Source: Acidobacteriota bacterium (GTDB lineage Bacteria > Acidobacteriota > Blastocatellia > Pyrinomonadales > Pyrinomonadaceae). From it: DNA of 13,076 nucleotides. Positions within the stretch are counted from its first letter, which is position 1; each line of letters begins with the position of its first letter. The notes below the pieces were generated by a model, which saw only the letters and a program-made list of their open reading frames with translations, did no database searches and had not been told where the DNA came from. This document shows positions 1 to 6,205 of this stretch, in pieces. Both the position numbers and the translations under genes were made by a program. The stretch spans positions 1-13,076 of the forward strand of contig CAUJFK010000201.1 of NCBI GenBank assembly GCA_963169175.1. The letters are read 5' to 3'.

Positions 1-2077
1 AATCAAGCATCGAGTGGAAATCAGATGCCAGTTTTATATCTTCCAGACGCTTGCCGGTGTACTTTTCAACGGGAGCAAAGCTGTATGCTTCTTCGCCTGT
101 GGTGCCGTCGAAAAATTCCCAGCCGGTACCGATCTCCTTGCCAAGCGCGGTCAGTTTTGTTTCAGTGGCAGACTTGTTCGGCTCTTTAGCCCAGCTTTTC
201 GCGGTGGCTTTTACGCCCTGTTGTTCAAGGTCAACTGTTGCGGACGTTTCGCGTGAATGCAGCTTTTTCCAGTTCGCCTCGCCGCCCGATGCGGCAAGTG
301 CCTTTGAGTAAAGCTCATCAACGGTCATGGCGATCTTTGACGCATCCGCTTTGACGAACTCGACGTTTCCCTGCGGCTGTACTGAGGTAAATCCCGTTAC
401 CTTGCCATCCTGCCCGCGTTTTATCTTGATCGAGAACGAATCGGGCAGCGGACTTAGATTGAATGCGTCCTTTTCGCGTGCCGTGAGCGTGTACGGCTGC
501 TGACCATCGATATTTAAGGTCACGTTCCCATCGGCTTCCTTTATATCGACGGTGCGGCCGCTGCCCTGCGACGTCCATTTGCCGATCAGCTCTTTTGCTT
601 CTGGCGCGGAACGCGGGCCCGACGATGCGTCGCCGCCGACGCGCGGCAGCGTGTAATTGCCCTGCGGCTGTTCGAGAAAGAGTTCTTTGTCGTTGAATGT
701 AACGAAAAATCCGTCGGGGGCACCGCCAAGCTTGTATTTGCGGCCGCCGACATTCTCAAGCGTATAGACCGGCTGGCCGGGCACGTGAAGAGTAAGTTTG
801 CCGTCCGCCCATTTGACGTCGATATCAACACCCGCGGCTTCGAATTTGTATGTGCCCGCTTCCTTTTCCGCCGGCGCCGTCGCACTCAGATCAGCCTTTG
901 CGGCCTCTGGCTTACCAAGAATATTCTTCCAAACGATAGGCATCAGCTCGTTGCCGAGGCTTGAGGCGGTCACGTTTGTAAGCATCACGAACCCTAGCTT
1001 CTTTTCCGGGATCATCGCGACCATTGAATTAAAGCCGTCGATATTGCCGCCGTGCTGTACGACGGTCAGGCCATTCCATTTCTGGATGAACCAGCCAAGG
1101 CCGTAATGCACCGTGCCCGCCGGATCTACCTTCATTTGCGGTTTGAGCCATTCGGCAAAATTCTTTTCAGATACAAGGCGCTTTCCGTTTACCATGCCGC
1201 CGTCAAGTACAAAGCGGACCCATTTTGCCATATCGTTGGCGCTTGAATTGATAGCACCGGCCGGGGCGACCTGGTCGATCGCGCGATATGGCTGCAGTTC
1301 CGTCGCCTTTGTATCAAAATTGTAGGTGTAGCCGAGCGAGCGGTCCTTTGCCTTTTCCATCTCGCGAATGGACATATTGCTGTTTGTCATTTCAAGCGGC
1401 TTGAAGATGCGTTCGGGTACGAATTTTTCCCATTGCTGTTTCTGGGCTACCGCCACGACCTCGCCGGCGGCGGTAAACATCAGGTTTTGATACCCGAATT
1501 TCTCATGAAGCTTTGCAATCGGCTTTGCCTCGCCCGCGACACGGATCAGTTCGGCCCGCGTTAGCTTTCCGGTGATCATCGCAATATCCGTGCGGTTCAG
1601 GCCCGACGAATGTGTCATCAGATCAAGGATCGTCATGTTCTTGTCCGTGTCCGGATCAAACATCTTAAAGTATGGCAGCACGGTTTTCGGCGAGGCCGCG
1701 AGCGATATTTTACCTTCGTCCGCGGTCATCAGAACGCTCAATGCCGTGAACGCTTTTGTCGCCGAGCCGATAGCAAATTGCGTATCAGCGGTCGCCGGGA
1801 CCTTCTGCTCGAAATCCTTGTAACCAAAGCCTTTAGCAAATATCACCTGATCATCCTTAACGATAGCAAGTGACATTCCCGGAATGCCGAGTTCCTTGCG
1901 GCGTGCTTCGACCTTTTCCTCGATCGCGGCAAGTGCGGTGGAGTAACCTGGCCTCGGAGCGGTCATTGTCGAAGCCACCGAGTTTCCAACCTGTGCGAAC
2001 GTCGGAACCGTCAGCGAGAGTAAGAGGGCGAATATCAATACTGCATTGAGTTGCTTGGCCTTGAACATTTTCTTCAT
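1..2077 (-). CDS. Secreted serine hydrolase (beta-lactamase/class C PBP-like) with C-terminal accessory domains, partial
   Basis: One frame stays open from 2077 to the left edge (692 residues seen, no stop), so the C terminus is missing. Residues 1-28 are a signal peptide ending TFA|Q. The catalytic domain (about 45-390) carries the beta-lactamase/PBP motifs: S105-A-T-K108 (nucleophile and lysine), Y196-Q-N198, and H342-G-G344 in place of KTG, plus the family-typical LMTHSSGL stretch. Family members hydrolyse peptides or esters in the periplasm; substrate cannot be told. Two related beta-rich, DUF3471/lipocalin-like domains follow (about 404-474 and 497-571), each ending in QPQGN. A third domain from about 588 resembles LolA-like lipoprotein-sorting domains (ASGGEANWKKL, then FDGTTG). 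The start at 2077 sits directly on a GGAG. The ATG at 2068 has that GGAG 9 nt upstream and may be the true start. Class is secure; the C-terminal assignment is tentative. Confidence 0.9.
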   Translation of the reverse strand, partial: MKKMFKAKQLNAVLIFALLLSLTVPTFAQVGNSVASTMTAPRPGYSTALAAIEEKVEARRKELGIPGMSLAIVKDDQVIFAKGFGYKDFEQKVPATADTQFAIGSATKAFTALSVLMTADEGKISLAASPKTVLPYFKMFDPDTDKNMTILDLMTHSSGLNRTDIAMITGKLTRAELIRVAGEAKPIAKLHEKFGYQNLMFTAAGEVVAVAQKQQWEKFVPERIFKPLEMTNSNMSIREMEKAKDRSLGYTYNFDTKATELQPYRAIDQVAPAGAINSSANDMAKWVRFVLDGGMVNGKRLVSEKNFAEWLKPQMKVDPAGTVHYGLGWFIQKWNGLTVVQHGGNIDGFNSMVAMIPEKKLGFVMLTNVTASSLGNELMPIVWKNILGKPEAAKADLSATAPAEKEAGTYKFEAAGVDIDVKWADGKLTLHVPGQPVYTLENVGGRKYKLGGAPDGFFVTFNDKELFLEQPQGNYTLPRVGGDASSGPRSAPEAKELIGKWTSQGSGRTVDIKEADGNVTLNIDGQQPYTLTAREKDAFNLSPLPDSFSIKIKRGQDGKVTGFTSVQPQGNVEFVKADASKIAMTVDELYSKALAASGGEANWKKLHSRETSATVDLEQQGVKATAKSWAKEPNKSATETKLTALGKEIGTGWEFFDGTTGEEAYSFAPVEKYTGKRLEDIKLASDFHSMLD

Positions 2078-2237
2078 CTCCGAATGGAATAAAGGGTTTC
2101 TACGCTCGCTCTTCGGCAAAAGTTCCACCCATCCCGCATTCCCGCGTCACCTGGTCAGAAGCGTAACCATCAAGGTTGGGGCGCTCTTACGTGTGTTGAC
2201 ACGGATGACTTGACTACTTCCTTTGATCGCTTTCGAG

Positions 2238-2243
2238 TATAAT
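2238..2243 (+). promoter_or_regulatory. Consensus -10 box (TATAAT) of the Uma2 gene
   Basis: A perfect TATAAT lies 8 nt before the ATG at 2252, so transcription should begin at about 2250-2252, on or next to the start codon. No good -35 sits at 16-18 nt spacing. TTGACT at 2210-2215 is 22 nt away and TTGACA at 2196-2201 is 36 nt away. No Shine-Dalgarno sequence precedes the ATG, which fits a leaderless mRNA. Confidence 0.55.
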
Positions 2244-2251
2244 TTAGCCGA

Positions 2252-2851
2252 ATGGGCGTTCCTAAACTCAAAGGAAGGATTTCGGTACACGAGTATCTTG
2301 ATGGAGAACTACACAGCCCTATCAAGCACGAATACTTTGCCGGCGAAGTGTACGCAATGGCCGGCGCCAGCGACAGGCATTATCGCATATCGTTTAACCT
2401 GGCCAGGTTGCTGGACGATCATACCAGAAACAAGAATTGTGAGGTGTTTAGCCTCGACATGAAACTCCGGGTGTCACCTGAGACGTTCTATTACCCTGAT
2501 GTGTTTGTCACGTGTGACGAAGTGGCCGAAAGTGAATTCTTCCGGGAAAAGCCTGTTTTAGTGATCGAGGTCGTGTCGCCATCGACCCGGCAGATAGACC
2601 GCCGGGAAAAGCTTAATGCATATCAGAAGCTTCCCAGCGTGCAAGAGTATATGGTCGTAGAACAGGACAAAATGCATCTGGAGCTGCATAGGCGACAGCC
2701 AAACGGAAGCTGGATCACGTACTTTTACGACAACAGCGATCGCGACGTTGAGATTCAATTCACATCAGTCGGGTTGACCACGAACCTCGAACTTATCTAC
2801 GACCGGGTTCAGTTTCCGTCAAGGCCTGACCGGCTTCCGGACGAAGTGTAA
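2252..2851 (+). CDS. Uma2-family (DUF820) PD-(D/E)XK nuclease-like protein
   Basis: The 199-residue length is typical of Uma2 proteins. The family pattern is clear: H26-E-Y-F-A-G-E-V-Y-A-M-A-G-A-S, then YYPD (P82-D83) followed by VFVTCD, then LVIEVVSPST (E106) and D116-R-R-E-K120, then the LPSVQEYMVV strand. P82-D83, E106 and probably K120 form the PD-(D/E)XK-like core. The family has a nuclease fold, but its biological role is poorly established and members are often present in many copies per genome. No methylase, helicase or antitoxin gene is adjacent. The ATG at 2252 is the first possible start, because an in-frame TAA (2240-2242) lies inside the TATAAT box. There is no ribosome-binding site. 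The last 59 nt overlap the convergent ligase gene. Family is confident; function is not. Confidence 0.92.
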   Translation: MGVPKLKGRISVHEYLDGELHSPIKHEYFAGEVYAMAGASDRHYRISFNLARLLDDHTRNKNCEVFSLDMKLRVSPETFYYPDVFVTCDEVAESEFFREKPVLVIEVVSPSTRQIDRREKLNAYQKLPSVQEYMVVEQDKMHLELHRRQPNGSWITYFYDNSDRDVEIQFTSVGLTTNLELIYDRVQFPSRPDRLPDEV

Positions 2852-4382
2852 CGATCTTACAAGCTAACCCCATCAATATAAACAACACCATTGCAACCTC
2901 CTGATCACCGAGGTTGTAGTGGACCAGGCCGCTTGTGGCAAAGCCGGCGAGGCCACCGAAGGCTCCGAGCAGTAGTCCGATCGAGGGCCAGTCAAGCGAT
3001 TCGCGTGACCGAAGGCCTTTCCACAATTTGCCTGCATAGATGGCGATAATTCCTAGCCACAGCAGCAACGCGGGCAATCCGCGTTCGACAAGAAGCTGAA
3101 GGTAGGTTGAATGAAAATGGCCCATCGGCTGCCATCCGCGGTCGAACAGGCCCCATTCCTCCCAGTGCTTTTGGATCGAGTCCATCCCGACGCCGAGGAT
3201 GAAATGCCGCGGGCTTTGGGTCCAAAGCCGAACGCCATCACGCATCATCATCTCGCGGTATTTTGTCGATTCATCCTTGCTGTCAAGAAACTCTACATTC
3301 CGCGATTGCTGCAGAAAAATAAGTCCGCCGATCGTGACCGGGAGCATAATCAGAACAGCCGCGATAAACCACTTTCGCCCCAAACCGGCTAGAACGATCA
3401 GCCCGCCCGAAACCGCAAGCCCCAGCTGCGGCCCGCGCGTGACCGTAAGCAGCAACGCCAGGCCTGTGCCCAGAAGTGCAAGAAAAAGGAGGCCGATCAC
3501 AGCCCGCGAGGCCCTTGCCTTGTCCAGTACGCCTGAACTTTTTCCAAAACCCAGGCTTGCAAGCCCCGCGATAAAAAGCCCGAATATGAGCGAACCGATC
3601 AGCTGCAAAACTTCGGCGTAGGTCGTGTAATGTCCATAGAACCCTTTCGACCGCCAGTTGTGGCTCTTTTTCCAGCCGGTGATGCCAAGCTGTTCAAGTG
3701 CACCGCTTCCGGCAAGCAGATCGGAACGCTTTACATCGATAGTGAGTTCAAAATCCGGCCTGTAAAATCTGACCTTTGAAACTTCTGCACTCTCAAGGCC
3801 TTTCACCACTTCATCCGGCGTCGTGACCTTCTTTTTGTTCACCTCAAGAAGCGTGTCGCCATCGATCAACCCGGGCTTGGCAAGCGGGCTGTTTGCCGCA
3901 ACGCCGTGAATCTCGACGCCGCGGCCCAACAGGCGTTCGACCGGCATCCAGAGGACGCTGATCATACACGAAGCGATCATCACCACGACGGCGAGCGACG
4001 CCGCACGCATGGTTCGCACGTTGTAAAAAACAAAGTAAAAGATCAGAAAGACCGCAGTGCCGCGCAGGCGGTCTATCGAGACCAGCGGCTCGTAAGAGGT
4101 AAGTGAACTGACAACCGACCAAATAAAAAAGGCCCACAACGCCGCATCGAGCGGGCCGAAGCGAAAGCGGATGCGCGGCCGGAGCGGGAGCCGGACGATC
4201 CAGGCGAGCATCCCGATTATCCACGCCGTCTGCGTCGCGGCTATCGAATGCGGCGCCGAAGCAAAGGTGAGCAAGAGAAATACGAACGCTATCCGCTCCA
4301 GCCAGGCGACGGCCCCGCCGTCTCGATTGATGACTGCAAGCCGGTCGAGGCGCTCGAAAAACTTCCTCATAAATGCGAACAT
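2793..4382 (-). CDS. O-antigen ligase/polymerase-like (Wzy_C) membrane protein with inserted PDZ domain
   Basis: This 529-residue polytopic membrane protein has hydrophobic segments at about 31-63, 78-95, 108-122, 128-147, 255-275, 293-315, 321-335, 338-356, 436-450, 466-485 and 495-512. The Wzy_C/WaaL hallmarks are LTVTRGPQLGL (312-322, R316) and the large loop ending GHFHSTYLQLLVERGLPALL (421-440). H424 is the candidate equivalent of the conserved ligase histidine. Such enzymes transfer or polymerise undecaprenyl-linked glycans on the periplasmic side. Residues 150-220 form a PDZ domain: GVEIHGV, SPLAKPGL, DGDTLLEVN, VTTPDEV and then a closing strand. It lies in an outside loop between two membrane segments, which is unusual for the family. 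No glycosyltransferase genes are adjacent. No in-frame start precedes 4382; the nearest GGAGAGG is 17 nt away, so initiation is uncertain. The 3' end overlaps the Uma2 gene by 59 nt. Confidence 0.88.
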   Translation of the reverse strand: MFAFMRKFFERLDRLAVINRDGGAVAWLERIAFVFLLLTFASAPHSIAATQTAWIIGMLAWIVRLPLRPRIRFRFGPLDAALWAFFIWSVVSSLTSYEPLVSIDRLRGTAVFLIFYFVFYNVRTMRAASLAVVVMIASCMISVLWMPVERLLGRGVEIHGVAANSPLAKPGLIDGDTLLEVNKKKVTTPDEVVKGLESAEVSKVRFYRPDFELTIDVKRSDLLAGSGALEQLGITGWKKSHNWRSKGFYGHYTTYAEVLQLIGSLIFGLFIAGLASLGFGKSSGVLDKARASRAVIGLLFLALLGTGLALLLTVTRGPQLGLAVSGGLIVLAGLGRKWFIAAVLIMLPVTIGGLIFLQQSRNVEFLDSKDESTKYREMMMRDGVRLWTQSPRHFILGVGMDSIQKHWEEWGLFDRGWQPMGHFHSTYLQLLVERGLPALLLWLGIIAIYAGKLWKGLRSRESLDWPSIGLLLGAFGGLAGFATSGLVHYNLGDQEVAMVLFILMGLACKIVTLRPEAGQALTETEPGRR

Positions 4383-4435
4383 TGTAACAGTTAGACAAAC
4401 CTCTCCGCCAAACGGGTAGGGCCCCGTTCTTCTAA

Positions 4436-4530
4436 CTTCGTGCCCTTTGTGTCTTCAACTTCGTGACCTTTGTGGTGCGAAATCCTTTTAACACAAAGAA
4501 CACGAAGTCGAAGACGCAAAGGGCGCAAAG
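4436..4530. repeat. Large imperfect inverted repeat of CTTCGTG/CTTTGTG units
   Basis: Two 40-nt arms (4436-4475 and 4491-4530) match in inverted orientation at 33 of 40 positions and are separated by 15 nt. The left arm is itself a tandem pair, CTTCGTGCCCTTTGTGT (4436-4452) and CTTCGTGACCTTTGTGG (4459-4475), 15/17 identical with a 23-nt period. The block fills the gap between the divergent ligase and hydrolase genes. Its right end (AAAGGGGG, 4527-4534) lies 14 nt before the hydrolase ATG. Similar CACAAAGAACACGAAG-type repeats recur in many environmental bacterial genomes, as far as I recall, which suggests a dispersed non-coding element. Confidence 0.8.
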
Positions 4531-4548
4531 GGGGAATTCAGAATTTAT

Positions 4549-5271
4549 ATGGAAGAAGACCTTCAGATCGACCTGTCCGTGACGGCGGAGATAAAGCTCT
4601 ATTATGATCTGTACGTGCCGGCTCCCACCACACCGTCTGCCGAAGCGGCAGCCAGCCTTCCTCTGGCAGGATGGGAGCTTAAGAGGCCGTTGCTTATCGC
4701 CGTCCACGGTTACGGCGCCCACAAACGATATATGATGCGCGAGGCGCGGGCCGTCGCTCCTAAGGGCTGGGTGATCGCGTCGGTCCAGGCACCGCACCAG
4801 CATTTTCGCAAGACGGACGATGGGTATCAAGTAGGCTTTGGCTGGCTGACGGATCACAACCCGGCCGACTCGGTCGCTCTGCACCATAAATTTTTGCTGG
4901 ATGTGATCGCGAAACTCTCCGCCGATACTTTGATCGATAGATCGCAGGTTTATCTCTTCGGCTTTTCGCAGGCGTGTGCCCTGAACTTTCGCTTTGCTTT
5001 CACGCATCCTGGATCCGTGGCCGGCGTCATCGGCGTCTGCGGCGGCATCCCCGGCGACCTCGACACCAACGCCGCCTACCAACCATTGAACGCCCCAACC
5101 TTCTACCTCTACGGGAACGACGACGAGTTCTACACCGAGGCGAAATTCGCAGAATTCGACAAGAAACTCCGTGAGCGCTTACCCAATTCCCGATCAAAGC
5201 AATACACGGCCAAACATGAAATAACAGAGGAAATGCGGGAGAACATTCGTAGCTTTTTGTTAGAGATATGA
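4549..5271 (+). CDS. Alpha/beta hydrolase, phospholipase/carboxylesterase family
   Basis: The 240-residue length is usual for Abhydrolase_2 (PF02230-like) serine esterases. The oxyanion-hole strand is LLIAVHGYG (H53-G54). The nucleophile elbow is GFSQA (138-142), with S140 as nucleophile and Ala replacing the final Gly of GxSxG, as is common in this group. LYGNDDEFY (187-195) supplies the acid, D192, and H223 in AKHEI is the base, so the triad is complete. No signal peptide is present, so it is probably cytoplasmic. Substrates in the family include carboxylic esters, lysophospholipids and acyl-proteins; the one here is unknown. It starts just after the large inverted repeat with no well-spaced Shine-Dalgarno. 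It is divergent from the ligase and not obviously in an operon. Confidence 0.88.
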   Translation: MEEDLQIDLSVTAEIKLYYDLYVPAPTTPSAEAAASLPLAGWELKRPLLIAVHGYGAHKRYMMREARAVAPKGWVIASVQAPHQHFRKTDDGYQVGFGWLTDHNPADSVALHHKFLLDVIAKLSADTLIDRSQVYLFGFSQACALNFRFAFTHPGSVAGVIGVCGGIPGDLDTNAAYQPLNAPTFYLYGNDDEFYTEAKFAEFDKKLRERLPNSRSKQYTAKHEITEEMRENIRSFLLEI

Positions 5272-5489
5272 CCCAAGACTGCAAGAAAATTCTAGCTAGC
5301 CAAATAATTTGCTTTTCGCATTTGTATTTGATAGCACCGTCTTGCTATCGTTAGAGACTTGATCTCACGTGCACTGTGCTTCTCCCGACCTCGTTCGAAG
5401 GCACAGGCCCTGAATTAAAAATCAACGATGAATATACACTCGGTTCACACGCATTCAGTGTGCGAGGCCTACCTTTGTAGTGGAATATT
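5272..5489 (+). promoter_or_regulatory. Intergenic leader of the exported-protein cassette, with two hairpins
   Basis: No gene was found here. GATAGCA/TGCTATC (5330-5336 and 5343-5349) forms a 7-bp stem with a 6-nt loop and no following T-run, so it is a weak terminator candidate. CTGTGCTTC (5374-5382) pairs with GAAGGCACAG (5397-5406) with one bulged base. No convincing -35/-10 pair could be assigned. The sequence is AT-rich and marks the change from the GC-rich left flank to the cassette. Confidence 0.3.
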
Positions 5490-6161
5490 ATGATTGCAAC
5501 TAGAAATAAACTAACCACGCTGTTGGCCGTGCTGTCCTTGGGCGTCTTCATATCGCTCGGTATCGGGATTTTTGCTCAAGTTTCAAATCCCGCACTTTAC
5601 GAGGGAGTCTCTGCAGAATCCACTAAGTTAAAAGCAAAGCCCAGTGATCTCGGAAATCAAAATACCGTACCCAGACCAGAACCAAGCAAAGCCCGCTCGG
5701 AAGCTGCAACTGCCGCTGAGAATCTTCCTGACTATGTGGCTTATGGCCATCTATTCCGACATATCGGGGAACTAAACAAGAAGGCAAGAAGTGAGGAACT
5801 TGCGGGAAGGGATGGCGATCAATTCCGGAAACTCTATCAGCGAGTAGTTGGCCTTACAAATCAAGAATTCGAGGCTTTGGAAAGGGCTGCTATAAATACT
5901 AACAAAACACTTTCTGAAATAGACATTCGCGCAAAGATTCTCATCGCAGAGTTCAGGTCACAAGTGCCGAACGGAGTAATTCACGAGGGTCAGCAGCTTT
6001 CGGCTCCGCCTGCAGAGATCGAAGCCCTATATAACCAAAGAAAACAGGTTATCGAGAACGCAATTGCGGAGCTAAGCAACAACCTCGGAGCGCAAAGACA
6101 GGCTGACTTTCAGAGGTTCGTCGATCAGCAAATTAAGCCTGGAATTAAGCCGATAAACTAA
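5490..6161 (+). CDS. Exported, mostly helical protein of unknown function
   Basis: A 223-residue protein I cannot assign to a named family. Residues 1-29 are a signal peptide ending IFA|Q. A low-complexity, Pro/Lys/Glu-rich linker follows (about 45-75). The rest (about 80-223) is predicted from composition to be helical, with charged segments such as DYVAYGHLFRHIGELNKKA, then YQRVVGLTNQEFEALERAA, an FR-containing segment, APPAEIEALYNQRKQVIENA, and an FQRFVDQQIKPGIKP C-terminal tail. There is no cysteine and no catalytic motif. A GGA 5 nt before the ATG is a weak ribosome-binding site. It is followed after 44 nt by the large surface-protein gene on the same strand, so the two are probably co-transcribed. 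It could be a periplasmic chaperone or partner for that protein; this is inference from position only. Confidence 0.75.
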   Translation: MIATRNKLTTLLAVLSLGVFISLGIGIFAQVSNPALYEGVSAESTKLKAKPSDLGNQNTVPRPEPSKARSEAATAAENLPDYVAYGHLFRHIGELNKKARSEELAGRDGDQFRKLYQRVVGLTNQEFEALERAAINTNKTLSEIDIRAKILIAEFRSQVPNGVIHEGQQLSAPPAEIEALYNQRKQVIENAIAELSNNLGAQRQADFQRFVDQQIKPGIKPIN

Positions 6162-6205
6162 TCACAGAGTGACGATTAAAACCAACCATATTCCCAGTCG
6201 TCTAT

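Noticed and set aside
318..885. Two minus-strand open frames that could suggest the first gene is broken
   Set aside because: They are in other frames. The hydrolase frame itself is open from 2077 to the left edge with all motifs in order.
2252..2851. Uma2 gene as part of a restriction or toxin-antitoxin system
   Set aside because: No partner gene (methylase, helicase, small antitoxin) lies next to it; neighbours are unrelated and oppositely oriented.
3844..4398. 184-residue minus-strand open frame overlapping the ligase
   Set aside because: Shifted shadow frame with Arg/Asp-rich composition; the ligase frame has continuous membrane segments.
4432..5082. 216-residue minus-strand open frame
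   Set aside because: It is antisense to the hydrolase, whose catalytic triad is complete, and part of it is translated repeat sequence.
5330..5349. GATAGCA hairpin as terminator of the hydrolase gene
   Set aside because: No T-run on either side close enough; kept only as a weak structural note.
5447..5462. CACAC/GTGTG inverted repeat as operator of the cassette
   Set aside because: Only 5 bp per arm; expected by chance in a gap of this size.
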